From Thermoproteota archaeon (GTDB lineage: Archaea; Korarchaeota; Korarchaeia; B14-G2): 37,213 nt of DNA. Location: the NCBI GenBank assembly GCA_003661385.1, contig QMWA01000003.1:1-37213 (forward strand). The letters are read 5' to 3'. Under the pieces are notes generated by a model. The model did no database searches, was not told the DNA's origin, and worked only from the letters and a program-made list of their open reading frames with translations. The position numbers and the translations under genes were made by a program. Positions 18,717 to 28,359 of this stretch are shown here, one piece after another (the stretch's first letter is position 1; each line of letters starts with the position of its first letter).

Positions 18717-19849
18717 CTTGAAAAGATCCTAACAAGCTCACTAGCTGGGGCATCTGTCTTGACACCCTTGGGCGTAAAGTGAGTTCTTCCAGCCCTATAC
18801 CCAAGTTCCCTAAGCTTTTCAACTACATCCTCTACCCTAGCAGATGGTAAGTGAAGCCTAGACGATATCTCATCGAGGTCATAGTATCCAACACAGCTTA
18901 TCTCGATATCGTTCAATAGTCTTGATAGGATTCTCTTGAGCGGCTTTCTGCTAGCTAGCTCGGTATACTCTAGCTTATCTAGCATGTTCCTGCATATGCT
19001 TTCTGTACCTAAGCTACCAGCCCACATGGGGCCTATCATCTCTCTCTTGTGGCTGCAAGCATCCTTGCTCCCGGAGAAGTCCAGGCACTCCTCACAGAAG
19101 TAAAGCACTTTAACATGCTTTATGACCGTGTCCTCTGCTTTCCTGGCCCCCCTAACCAGTTTTGCAAACACCCTGAAGTAGTTGTATTCGAAGTATGATG
19201 CAAGTACTTCAAGACCATATCCTAGCTTAGCTGCCTGCCTTGCCATGTACCCTATCAGAAGCCTAAGTCCCACTTCATGCCCACATGGAAGAGCCTTAAC
19301 GTGTACGCCATAGGTGCGAAATGCCTTCCAGCTGTGTCTCCCGTATAGGACAGCTGTGTCCGTTGCAGTACACCCCACGACTCCCTCCTTGCCGACAGCT
19401 CTTATCCCGCCGTCTAGGAATGGCGCTGGAGAGCCAAAGGGATCTATGTCAACATAATCAAAGAAGTCTCCCCACTGGGCTATTACCTGAGCTAAGATGT
19501 TTGCATCGCAGTTTTCTACCCTCAGTCTATCTGCCACCTTATTCATGACTATGTTCTTCAGCATTACTCTATAAGCTAGCTTATTCCTGTCATTTAGCAC
19601 TCCGCTGACAGAGACATTACTTTCTAAAGTTACTCTTATTCCACGGACCCCCGTACCGGCGAGCAAGTCAAGGATCCTAAACCCCTTGCTAAAGGCTGTA
19701 GACGTGAAGAGAACCGTGAAATCTCTGTTGAGAACCATTCTCGGGTTATAGAAGACCTCTGCCTTGGTATAGGGCTTCCCAGTCCTTGCTAGCTGCTCTA
19801 AGTCAGGTCCCAGTATCCTAGCTCTCCCCTCTCTAATTACCTTAAGCAT
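18713..19849 (-). CDS. trm1: tRNA (guanine-26-N2) dimethyltransferase Trm1
   Basis: LDLLAGTGVRGIRV, DIDPFGSPAPFLDGGIRAV, CTATDTAVLYG, Cys-rich C-terminal part. Confidence 0.95.
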   Translation of the reverse strand: MLKVIREGRARILGPDLEQLARTGKPYTKAEVFYNPRMVLNRDFTVLFTSTAFSKGFRILDLLAGTGVRGIRVTLESNVSVSGVLNDRNKLAYRVMLKNIVMNKVADRLRVENCDANILAQVIAQWGDFFDYVDIDPFGSPAPFLDGGIRAVGKEGVVGCTATDTAVLYGRHSWKAFRTYGVHVKALPCGHEVGLRLLIGYMARQAAKLGYGLEVLASYFEYNYFRVFAKLVRGARKAEDTVIKHVKVLYFCEECLDFSGSKDACSHKREMIGPMWAGSLGTESICRNMLDKLEYTELASRKPLKRILSRLLNDIEISCVGYYDLDEISSRLHLPSARVEDVVEKLRELGYRAGRTHFTPKGVKTDAPASELVRIFSS

Positions 19850-19876
19850 AAATCTCCCCCTTATAGTAAATAGTAC

Positions 19877-20443
19877 ATGAGCACAACTAGGGTAAAGAAT
19901 TTCTTGATCACAGGCCCTCCTGGCTCAGGAAAATCCACCTTAATATCATGTGTAGTGAGTGAGCTCACTGAGAGGGGGGTTAAGGTAGGTGGTGTGGTCA
20001 CACCGGAGCTGAGAAAGCATGGACGCAGAGTGGCTTTCCTGATGCGTGACCTCCTTACAGGAGAGGAAGTGGTCATAGCATCTGTTAGCTTAGGGAAGCC
20101 TGGCCCAAGGGTCTCAAAGTACAGAGTAGACGTAGAAGCCATTGACAGAGTAGGTGCTAAAGCTATTCAGCTTGCCATAAAGCTGGCTGACGTGATTGTG
20201 ATAGATGAAGTAGGGAAAATGGAGCTTTTTTCTCGGAACTTCTCTCAACAGGTGGTTGCTGCACTAGAATCCAACAAGCCTGTGCTTGCTACAATCCCCC
20301 TAAAGTCGCGTATACCTCTAATCGAGGAGATCCGCATGAGGAAGGATTCAGAGGTCATTTTAACTCAGCGTGCTCGGATCCAAGTGCTCTGCAGAGAACT
20401 AAGCACAAGGATACTCCACATCATAAGGGGTGATCGAGGATGA
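19877..20443 (+). CDS. THEP1-type nucleoside-triphosphatase
   Basis: Walker A GPPGSGKST, GGVVTPELR, VIVIDEVGKMELFS. Confidence 0.9.
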   Translation: MSTTRVKNFLITGPPGSGKSTLISCVVSELTERGVKVGGVVTPELRKHGRRVAFLMRDLLTGEEVVIASVSLGKPGPRVSKYRVDVEAIDRVGAKAIQLAIKLADVIVIDEVGKMELFSRNFSQQVVAALESNKPVLATIPLKSRIPLIEEIRMRKDSEVILTQRARIQVLCRELSTRILHIIRGDRG

Positions 20444-21096
20444 GGATACTAGGGGTAGATGAAGCTGGAAGAGGCGCTGTTCTTGGCCCACTAGTGGTAG
20501 CTGGCGTGCTCCTTGACTCATCAAATGTCAGTAAGCTAGCCGAAATAGGAGTAAAAGACTCCAAGAAGCTTTCTCCCTCCAGGAGAGAGGAGCTGAGCGC
20601 CGAAATACTAGAGGTAGCAGAATATGTAGTAGTCCTACAGGCTCCATCTCAGACATTAGACTGTGAGATGAGCCTGTACTCCCTAAATGTGCTTGAAGCT
20701 AAGCTCTTTGCGATGATAATAGATGCCTTAAAGCCTGACAGTGTTATCGTGGACTCTCCAGATGAAAACGTGGAGAGGTTCGCTAGCTACATCCACCAGT
20801 TTTCGCTCTGCAAGCCCTCTATCACGGCGGAGACCAAGGCAGATGAGAAGTATCTCCCAGTGAGTGCTGCATCCATCATAGCAAAAGTTGCCAGGGATAA
20901 GATAATCCAGAGGCTATCTGCAAGATATGGTGAGGTGGGCTCAGGCTATTCAAGTGATCCAGTGACTAGAAGCTTCCTCAGGAGGTGGATTGAGGAGAAT
21001 AGAGACCTTCCACCAATAGCTAGAAGGAAGTGGAAGACTTCCCAGGACATGCTTGCCAGTGTGAGGCAGGGTAGACTAGAGTTCAGCGACCACTAG
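20440..21096 (+). CDS. rnhB: Ribonuclease HII
   Basis: LGVDEAGRGAVLGPLVVAGV, KDSKKLSPSRREEL, SAASIIAKVARDKII, GSGYSSDPVT. ATGA overlap with the preceding gene. Confidence 0.96.
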   Translation: MRILGVDEAGRGAVLGPLVVAGVLLDSSNVSKLAEIGVKDSKKLSPSRREELSAEILEVAEYVVVLQAPSQTLDCEMSLYSLNVLEAKLFAMIIDALKPDSVIVDSPDENVERFASYIHQFSLCKPSITAETKADEKYLPVSAASIIAKVARDKIIQRLSARYGEVGSGYSSDPVTRSFLRRWIEENRDLPPIARRKWKTSQDMLASVRQGRLEFSDH

Positions 21097-21765
21097 TGCA
21101 TGCTTCCTCTCATATGGCTCCAGTCTGACTATTTGCTTCAGCTTGAATCCAGCTTCCTCCAGGATCTCAACTTCACGGCTGAAAACCTCGTCAGGAGGCT
21201 TAGTTGCATCAATGCTGCTGGCTTTGATCGCCAGCATCACATGCCCTTTATCCTTTAAGAATACAGCGTTGTCTACTATTATCTGAGCTTGGAAAGGCTG
21301 AGCCACATCAGCATAAACGACATCCACCTGCTCAAGGTACATGGAGTACTCATCAGGTTTTCTGGCATCGCCCATTATCGGGACGATGTTCCTCCTAGTC
21401 TCACATACCTTAATCAGCTCTCTTAAAGGTCTATCAGAGATCTCTATCCCATATATAACCCCCGAAGGGCCTATTATGTCGCTGAAATGAGATGCTGTTG
21501 TACCTGAAGCTATCCCGAGATACAGCACCCTGCTTCCGCTCCTGATAGGGAATATTTTGAGCCCATTCACTATTGCTGCCGCTGGTTTTGATCTAAGTGG
21601 GCTCCATATCCTATACTCCCTGCCCTCGTGCTCCACTATCTGCTCATTATAACTCCTGAAGCCTGGTACTAGGTTTTTTGTCGCGAGCTTTCTCTTCTCC
21701 TCCTCTAAAACCCAGTATATGCCTTTAAACCTTTCATGTTCGACGACTTTTGCCACGCCTACCAC
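21076..21765 (-). CDS. flpA: Fibrillarin-like rRNA/tRNA 2'-O-methyltransferase
   Basis: VLYLGIASGTTASHFSDIIGPSGVIYGIEIS, VDVVYADVAQPFQAQI, IKASSIDATKPP. Confidence 0.96.
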   Translation of the reverse strand: MVGVAKVVEHERFKGIYWVLEEEKRKLATKNLVPGFRSYNEQIVEHEGREYRIWSPLRSKPAAAIVNGLKIFPIRSGSRVLYLGIASGTTASHFSDIIGPSGVIYGIEISDRPLRELIKVCETRRNIVPIMGDARKPDEYSMYLEQVDVVYADVAQPFQAQIIVDNAVFLKDKGHVMLAIKASSIDATKPPDEVFSREVEILEEAGFKLKQIVRLEPYERKHALVVAEL

Positions 21766-22936
21766 CTCTCCTAGCGGCTCTAGCTGCTCTCTTCTGAGCC
21801 TTATACTCCTCTTTTATCCTATTTATTCTCTCCCTAAGCTCACTTAATAGCTCATCTCCTATGTACTCTCCCCCATAGTAATCCACTCTAGCTGCTATTG
21901 CTAGCTTAGCTGCCAGAGACCTCGCTATCTTGCCCCTTATCTTTGGGGGAGAAGACATCACGTCCTTTACTCTGAAGATCACGCCATGCTTCGGCGGCTT
22001 CCCCCTACCTGAAAGGTACCTGAATAAGGCCTTTGAGGCTCCTAGAACCTGTATAGTGCTTGCAGGAAGCTTTGCAAGCCTGTCTAGCCCACCAGCAAGC
22101 GATATAAGCCTTGCAGCAACCACTGGACCAGCTAGCGTAGAGGTATTTGGAGCTATCTCCTTAACGGTTTCATTGATGTATTGCTCAAGTGCTCCCCGAT
22201 ACCCTCTAATGGCCTGCCATAGTCTAGCAAGCTCTATGACAGGCTCTAGATCCTCCTCGTGTATATCAGGACCCATAGACTCCTTTGCAAGCTTCTCTAT
22301 CTCTCTAGCCCTGCTCCTATCGAAGCCTAGGCTCATGATGGCTTTCACGTTATATGAGCTTCTCCTCTTCAGGAATGCAACCAGCTTAACATACCCGGGA
22401 TGCGATGGCACAGCTCGGCTTAGTTCCGGGAAGTAGAGCGAGTACCACTCTCTAAGCTGGTTGACGATGGCATTCTCTATGTTAAGTAGAGAGTCTAGGA
22501 CATGAACTGCCTTCACTATCAGCTTATCTCGTGAAAGCAGCTCTTTAGATATTTGCATCCTGGACTCCAGCACAGCTACCGTTGAGACGAACTCCACAAG
22601 CCTACGTCTATCCCTATCCACACCAAATACCTTAGCTAGCTCAACTAAGTCCTTTCTAAGAACTCTAGCTGCTCTATCATCAATCTTAACCTGGACCCCT
22701 CCTGCTTCCCTGATAGCTGAGGCAAGCACCCTGCTATCGACTGTAATAGCCCTAATCCCCATCTTTCTAAGCTTGCGCAGTACCGTAGTCAGCTTATCTG
22801 TTATAACCCCTCTTCTAAGAGAGAAGATCTCCTCCGCAACTCTGTGAGCATCTTCTGGCAACCTCTCCAAGAGAAGTACTTTACCATCTGAGGCAGCTAA
22901 ATACCCAAAGGGGGTGAGGGTGAGGGTTGCCTCCAT
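21734..22936 (-). CDS. nop5: Nop5/Nop56/58-family C/D RNP core protein
   Basis: WYSLYFPELSRAVPSHPGYVKLV, IAPNTSTLAGPVVAARLISLAGGLDRLAKLPASTIQVLGASKALFRYL, basic C-terminal tail. Overlaps flpA. Confidence 0.96.
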   Translation of the reverse strand: MEATLTLTPFGYLAASDGKVLLLERLPEDAHRVAEEIFSLRRGVITDKLTTVLRKLRKMGIRAITVDSRVLASAIREAGGVQVKIDDRAARVLRKDLVELAKVFGVDRDRRRLVEFVSTVAVLESRMQISKELLSRDKLIVKAVHVLDSLLNIENAIVNQLREWYSLYFPELSRAVPSHPGYVKLVAFLKRRSSYNVKAIMSLGFDRSRAREIEKLAKESMGPDIHEEDLEPVIELARLWQAIRGYRGALEQYINETVKEIAPNTSTLAGPVVAARLISLAGGLDRLAKLPASTIQVLGASKALFRYLSGRGKPPKHGVIFRVKDVMSSPPKIRGKIARSLAAKLAIAARVDYYGGEYIGDELLSELRERINRIKEEYKAQKRAARAARRGGRRGKSRRT

Positions 22937-22954
22937 CTAAAATCACATTAAAAC

Positions 22955-23140
22955 TTAGCGTCTAGGTGGTACATGGACTGCCTGACCTACAGGCAAGTTA
23001 TGCTCTATTCTCCTGTGTACTGCCTTCCTCAACCGCATCCTAGGACATAGGGCCTTCCTTTGCTTCTTTGGCGGCCTGCTCTTATAAGTCAGCTCCCTAA
23101 CATATCCTGCTTTATTAAGCGAGCCATGTGTTCCTGGCAT
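22955..23140 (-). CDS. rps30e: Ribosomal protein eS30
   Basis: 61-aa basic protein with THGSLNKAGYVRELTYK.PPKKQR, matching the S30e HGSLxKAGKVR signature. Confidence 0.8.
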   Translation of the reverse strand: MPGTHGSLNKAGYVRELTYKSRPPKKQRKALCPRMRLRKAVHRRIEHNLPVGQAVHVPPRR

Positions 23141-23175
23141 AACCTACACCTCCTACACTGTATCCAGCTCCACTG

Positions 23176-23184
23176 TATATAAAA
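23176..23184 (+). promoter_or_regulatory. Putative TATA box for elp3
   Basis: TATATAAAA about 45 nt upstream of the ATG. Confidence 0.5.
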
Positions 23185-23224
23185 GCTTCCCTAAGCAATT
23201 ACTCCCAGGCAGTAGGCGTCTGCC

Positions 23225-24679
23225 ATGATGGAGATGGCAAAGGCATACTCACACCTTGCATATATCCAGGACAGCATACCTAAGCCACGTAAAAAGCCTA
23301 GTAGAAGTGCTTCTGGAGTAGTAGTGGTTGCAGTCATGTGTAAGCCCATGAAGTGCCCTAAAAGTGAGCCCTGTATATTCTGTCCAGGTGGACCTGGCTC
23401 CGTGTTCGGTGATACTCCTCAGTCGTATACAGGTCTCGAGCCTGCTGCTAGGCGTGCAGCCCAAGCAGGTTTTGATCCACGCGCTCAAGTTGCCCACAGG
23501 ATAAGACAGCTAGAGGAAATAGGCCATGTCCCAAGCAAGATAGAGCTCATAGTAATGGGAGGAACCTTCCTAGGTGCACCAAAAGAGTACAGAGAATGGT
23601 TTATAAAAGAGTGCTATGATGCCGTAAGCGGGTCTTCTTCACGTACCCTCAGAGAGGCAATCTTAAGGGGAGAGCATTCCTCAAGAAGGATAGTTGCGCT
23701 TACAATAGAAACACGTCCAGATTACTGCAGAGAGTCTCACGTAGATGAGATGCTGAGATATGGGTGTACTAGAGTAGAGATAGGTGCCCAAGCTCTGAGA
23801 GACGATCTGCTTGAAGCTACCAAAAGAGGCCATAGCAGACAGGACATAGTCGATGCCATAAGAGTCGCAAAAGATGCAGGCCTTAAGGTAGTGCTGCACA
23901 TGATGCCTGGCTTACCTGGGAGTACCCCCAGAGATGACTTCAAGGACTTCATGGAACTCTTTGAAAACCCGGAACTAAGGCCAGATGGCCTAAAAATATA
24001 TCCCACACTTGTCCTAAAGGGGACCAAGCTATACGAGATGTGGGAGAGAGGAGAGTACCAGCCGTATACCCTCGAAGAGCATGTTAACCTGCTAGCCCAA
24101 GTCAAGGCTATCATCCCAAGATACGTCAGGATCTACCGTATACAAAGAGATATCCCATCGAATCTTATTGTAGATGGGGTGAAAAAGAGCAATTTGAGGC
24201 AAATAGTGCAGGAATACATGGGAAAACTAGGCTTAAGGTGCATGTGCATTAGATGCCGTGAAGTAGGCCGAGTGAGTTCTCCCCCTCATCCTAGCCTGCT
24301 AGAGCTGAAGGTCATGGAGTATGAGGCATCTGGTGGAATAGAGATGTTCCTAGAGGTCACCGGCCCAGAAGACCAGCTAGTGGGGTTCCTAAGATTGAGG
24401 GTTCCATCTGATAAGGCGCATAGGTCAGAGCTTTCCCAGGGTGATATTGCTGTAGTCCGTGAGCTAAGAGTCTATGGTACGCAGATCCCAATAGGCCATG
24501 TTGGAGGCTGGCAGCATAGAGGCGTTGGCCTGTGGCTTATGAGAGAAGCTGAGCGAATAGTCAGAGATGAGCTCTTGATGAGGAAGCTAGCTGTCACAGC
24601 TGGAGTAGGTGCAAGAGAGTACTTTGCAAAGCTAGGCTACAGGAAGAAAGGTCCTTATATGGTTAAGCTTCTAAGGTAA
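23225..24679 (+). CDS. elp3: Elp3-family radical SAM / acetyltransferase (tRNA uridine modification)
   Basis: CPKSEPCIFCPGGPGSVFGDTPQSYTGLEPAARRA, ELIVMGGTFLG, ETRPDYC, C-terminal GNAT (GHVGGWQHRGVGLWLMREAERI). Confidence 0.96.
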   Translation: MMEMAKAYSHLAYIQDSIPKPRKKPSRSASGVVVVAVMCKPMKCPKSEPCIFCPGGPGSVFGDTPQSYTGLEPAARRAAQAGFDPRAQVAHRIRQLEEIGHVPSKIELIVMGGTFLGAPKEYREWFIKECYDAVSGSSSRTLREAILRGEHSSRRIVALTIETRPDYCRESHVDEMLRYGCTRVEIGAQALRDDLLEATKRGHSRQDIVDAIRVAKDAGLKVVLHMMPGLPGSTPRDDFKDFMELFENPELRPDGLKIYPTLVLKGTKLYEMWERGEYQPYTLEEHVNLLAQVKAIIPRYVRIYRIQRDIPSNLIVDGVKKSNLRQIVQEYMGKLGLRCMCIRCREVGRVSSPPHPSLLELKVMEYEASGGIEMFLEVTGPEDQLVGFLRLRVPSDKAHRSELSQGDIAVVRELRVYGTQIPIGHVGGWQHRGVGLWLMREAERIVRDELLMRKLAVTAGVGAREYFAKLGYRKKGPYMVKLLR

Positions 24680-26648
24680 GTTTCCTCCTGTACTCTGATA
24701 CTATCTCGATGAGAAGTTCCTCAGGGCTTCTCCTCTTGTTTCTCCCTTCAATAGACTCCATTATGGTTTTCATGTCATTACTATCTAAAAATGCTAGATG
24801 CCCCCTTACTACACCTATCTCCTTCCCTGTCTCACAGACACGTATCCCCCTCTGGGTCAGTGGAGCTAGGCTGTAGCTTGGTGGCATGTTTCTGAAGAAG
24901 ACCACCACCAGCGGGTGGTAGTCAGCAAGCATGCACACTGCTAGCTTCCCAGCCCCAGCTCCATCTCCAATACATATTATATCGCCTTCTGACAGCCCTA
25001 CAGCCCCAATAAGCTCTACCAGATGTCTTCTAGTCAGCTTGGAGATGTACTTAGCTAGGTACACGCGTCGCCTACTAAGTTCCAGCTGTACTTTCCTTTC
25101 TTCCTCAACTTGCTTCTCAAGCTGCGCTACTCTAGCCTGAAGGAGAGTGACTTTCTGCTGATACCTCCTCAGCAGCCCTTTCAGCTTTTTTATCTCGATG
25201 TCCTTCTCGACTTCGCTCTTAAATCCATATATCTTCTCCCTAAGCTGGGTGTTTTCCTCCTTAAGCCTCTGTATCTCGGCTTCAAGCAGCCTAATTATCC
25301 TCCTCATGTCCTCAACTTCCTTTCTCAGCTTTCTAGCTTCTCCAGTGTCACGTGTCTTCCTCTCGTGTTCTTCGACCGGAGTAGGAAGCTCCATGGCACT
25401 GGGCACCCTAGTCCACTCGCTTATTATGGAATCCACAGACTTCCCTTGAATGACTCCTGCTCTGATGATATCAGCAGGTATAGAGGCGCCTACTTCCCTA
25501 GCGCGAGCTTCAGCCTTCTCAAATACAGGAGAATAGTGGTCTAGAGCCTTGACGACTGCAGCCAGGGCATCTCTTTCGTGTGTGTTGCGTGGCTTATAGC
25601 TAAGCATCTCCTTGCTTAAGGCTTTCTCACAGATTTCAGCCTTCTCTCTTGTTGTTAAAGGCCTATCTGGCTTAAATACCTTCACTCCAAACGCTGACGC
25701 AAGCTTTAGCACGTTGCCGGGCGGATTTGGCACGTCAACGGCAAAGAGCACAGGCTCCCCTACGCTCATTATCCTTTGAAGTATGTCTGTTCTGGAGGCA
25801 TGCTTGTAGCTTTCTAATATGAGAATCTCCCCTGTGAGAGTCGATACACAGAGACCAGTAGTCATCCCTGCATCTACACCGACTACAACTGGCCTCTTAC
25901 ATGCAGCAGCATCGTCCTCTTCCTGCAGTGGCCTTATTACTAGCTCTCTTGTAAAGGGCCTGTAGACCTCTATGCTGACTCCATCGGTTGCATACAGCTT
26001 TGGGATCCTAAGCAAGAAGTTGTCTGTTGAGTAGACGTTTATCACCGCGCTCCTAAGCCCTCCCTTTGCCCTCCTGTAGTAGGCATCAAAGTCATATCCT
26101 TTCTCGCTCAGAACTGAGACTATCTCCCTAACTACGCTCTGACATATCGCAGCAAGCCTCCTGCCCCACCTAGCTGAGCTAGACCCACCAGGCTTAGAGC
26201 TTCTACACCTTGCAACCTTGATCCTGGTATAGCCAAGCCTAGCATCTATCACTCCGCCGACACCAAGTAAAGCCAGCTTTGCAACGGCTATAGCTGCCTC
26301 CTCAGGAGAAGGCTTCTGTGGAAGCTGTATCCCATACTCTGCTGCAACTCTCTTCAGCTGCCTAAAACCATGCCTTTTGCTCCACGTTGGGCACACAAGC
26401 CTAGTCCCGTACGGAAGGTCTCTGAGGAAGTTCAGCAGGTCTCTAGAATCTGCTGCTAGCTCATACGGGTTGTCGACGGCTAAATAGCTGGCTTTTCTCT
26501 TTTTAGCAAGCTGAAGAACCTCCCTTATCTTCACGCTGCGCAGTATGCCCTCCACTCTGCTATCTCTCAGGACTGCAACAGCATATCTCCCGCCTTCAGG
26601 CGATCTTGGGCTGGTGCCTGGTTCTATGTCAATGCCTATAACTAGCAA
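24663..26648 (-). CDS. DUF460/COG2433 protein: RNase H-fold-like domains plus coiled coil
   Basis: VVGVDAGMTTGLCVSTLTGEILILESY...NTHERDALAAVVKAL, N-terminal VIGIDIEPGTSPRSPEGGRYAVAVL, long coiled coil (RKEVEDMRRIIRLLEAEIQRLKEENTQLREKI). Confidence 0.88.
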   Translation of the reverse strand: MLVIGIDIEPGTSPRSPEGGRYAVAVLRDSRVEGILRSVKIREVLQLAKKRKASYLAVDNPYELAADSRDLLNFLRDLPYGTRLVCPTWSKRHGFRQLKRVAAEYGIQLPQKPSPEEAAIAVAKLALLGVGGVIDARLGYTRIKVARCRSSKPGGSSSARWGRRLAAICQSVVREIVSVLSEKGYDFDAYYRRAKGGLRSAVINVYSTDNFLLRIPKLYATDGVSIEVYRPFTRELVIRPLQEEDDAAACKRPVVVGVDAGMTTGLCVSTLTGEILILESYKHASRTDILQRIMSVGEPVLFAVDVPNPPGNVLKLASAFGVKVFKPDRPLTTREKAEICEKALSKEMLSYKPRNTHERDALAAVVKALDHYSPVFEKAEARAREVGASIPADIIRAGVIQGKSVDSIISEWTRVPSAMELPTPVEEHERKTRDTGEARKLRKEVEDMRRIIRLLEAEIQRLKEENTQLREKIYGFKSEVEKDIEIKKLKGLLRRYQQKVTLLQARVAQLEKQVEEERKVQLELSRRRVYLAKYISKLTRRHLVELIGAVGLSEGDIICIGDGAGAGKLAVCMLADYHPLVVVFFRNMPPSYSLAPLTQRGIRVCETGKEIGVVRGHLAFLDSNDMKTIMESIEGRNKRRSPEELLIEIVSEYRRKLTLEA

Positions 26649-26676
26649 GTAAGCACCCTAAGTGGGGCTTGCCTAA

Positions 26677-28086
26677 ATGCTTGTCCAAAGCATCTTAAAG
26701 AAAAAGGTTGTGATACTACTTATAGCGTTAGCCATACCACCAGAAGTCCCCTATCAGCCTTTAGGTCAGCAGCTTATTGAGGTCACAGCTCTCTTGGAGT
26801 CCCCAATATACATAGGGCTACAGTTTAATGCAACAATCACTGTGACAAGCCGTTACCATGGGGAAGTTCGGCTGCTGGCTGTTGGAATATCCTTCACATG
26901 GAGTACATTTGAAGTCTCAGCTAGAGGCCTTTCCATCGAGGAAAACCAGACTACAACTATATTCATAATTGGAGCTGTTCCAGAGCACGTGAAGCCAGGG
27001 ATGTACCGATTCAGAGCATATGTGAAGGCAGCAGTTCTAGAGGACATGCGCTGGAGGACCATAGTAGCTGAATCGAAGCTTTATCAAGTAAGAATAAAGA
27101 AAATTGAAGGAGAAATACTAGTAGATATACTAGATGTTGAACACAGCCTCCCTGAGTCGCAGGAAGCTTGTATTGCGCTCACTCTTATAAACACCGGAAT
27201 AGAACCCAAGCTGCCATGTTTGCTCCTATTATATGCGAATAACACTGAATTACATAGAGAAAATCTTACCTGGCTTTCTCCAGGTAAAGAATTCATGCTA
27301 AACATATCTGTGACATTGCCCTACGTACCTGCAGGAGTCATAGATATAACTGCCATCTTAAACTATAGTATCGGCATAGCTACGGACACCTTCAGAGTCC
27401 GCATAGAGCCAGAGAGGAAAGGGGAGTTTAATGCAACACTAGCGCTTTTAGTCATATCAGAAGCCAACAGGACATACAATCTCGCGTTCTCAGCCTACAT
27501 TAAGCTAATTCAGGACAACCTCTCAGCAGTAGGTGCGGATCTGCTTTTAACAGAGGCATCAAGTATGCTAATCAAGGCAATAAGCTTGTTTAATGAGATG
27601 AACAGCACAGCGATTTTCTATGCAAATAAGAGCATAGCCTACTCCAGGGATGCAACTCTACTTGTACTACTCAGATATATCAATGTAACTGAGCAGATCA
27701 TAGAGAGGGCAGAGAGGAAAGTCAAGACGTATAGGATGCTCGGAGTGAGAGGTGAGAAAATGGAGAGGGCACAAGCTAAGGTTGAAGAGCTGAAGGGAGA
27801 GCTAAGCAAGATGAGAGGGTATGCGCTAATTGACATGGATGTAGACAAAACTAGAAGAAGCTACCAAAAAGTGCTTACTGAAGTAGATGAAGTGGATAAG
27901 TTCATCGACGAAGCTAAAGCTGAGCACATAGAGACAAGAGCCAGAAGCATGACTTACATACTAGCTCAGGTAATCCTCTCTATTATAATCCTGGTCTACA
28001 TAGGGAACAGAATGAGGCTGCTAGTAGTTCGGCTGCTATTCAGAGTAGCCACTAAAAAAGTGAGGGGGGTAGAGCTACTTTGCTAG
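26677..28086 (+). CDS. Predicted extracellular, membrane-anchored, sequon-rich protein of unknown function
   Basis: N-terminal hydrophobic signal-like segment, beta-rich ectodomain, helical/coiled-coil region, C-terminal TM (MTYILAQVILSIIILVYIG) followed by a basic tail. Confidence 0.75.
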   Translation: MLVQSILKKKVVILLIALAIPPEVPYQPLGQQLIEVTALLESPIYIGLQFNATITVTSRYHGEVRLLAVGISFTWSTFEVSARGLSIEENQTTTIFIIGAVPEHVKPGMYRFRAYVKAAVLEDMRWRTIVAESKLYQVRIKKIEGEILVDILDVEHSLPESQEACIALTLINTGIEPKLPCLLLLYANNTELHRENLTWLSPGKEFMLNISVTLPYVPAGVIDITAILNYSIGIATDTFRVRIEPERKGEFNATLALLVISEANRTYNLAFSAYIKLIQDNLSAVGADLLLTEASSMLIKAISLFNEMNSTAIFYANKSIAYSRDATLLVLLRYINVTEQIIERAERKVKTYRMLGVRGEKMERAQAKVEELKGELSKMRGYALIDMDVDKTRRSYQKVLTEVDEVDKFIDEAKAEHIETRARSMTYILAQVILSIIILVYIGNRMRLLVVRLLFRVATKKVRGVELLC

Positions 28087-28284
28087 CTCAATGTCAGACT
28101 CTGTTACAGTCTTCCTGCCAGCGTGTCGGGCTAGCTTAACTGCCCTCTCAGCTACCTTAGCAGCGTACCTCTCAATCTCCTTTGCAAGAGCTCTCTTTGC
28201 ACTGTCTGAAACCCTCTCTGCGCCAGCAGCTTTGAGTATCCTATACATAGCTGCTAGAGGTAGTTCAGTAGTTCTTCTCCCCAT
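28075..28284 (-). CDS. Archaeal histone (HMf-like)
   Basis: ELPLAAMYRILKAAGAERVSDSAKRALAKEIERYAAKVAERAVKLARHAGRKTVTESDIELAK. Confidence 0.96.
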   Translation of the reverse strand: MGRRTTELPLAAMYRILKAAGAERVSDSAKRALAKEIERYAAKVAERAVKLARHAGRKTVTESDIELAK

Positions 28285-28351
28285 ATCACATTACACCACT
28301 CAGGGTCTTTTCCAGTAGGCTGGTATACTACAAATACACCTTCAGAAATCA

Positions 28352-28359
28352 TTTATAAA
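28352..28359 (-). promoter_or_regulatory. Putative TATA box for histone gene
   Basis: Minus-strand TTTATAAA preceded by a purine-rich stretch, about 70 nt upstream of the start codon. Confidence 0.55.

Noticed and set aside
28075-28284. Histone ending at DIELAK, slightly shorter than many HMf-like proteins.
   Set aside because: The fold core is intact and a short C-terminal trim is within normal variation.
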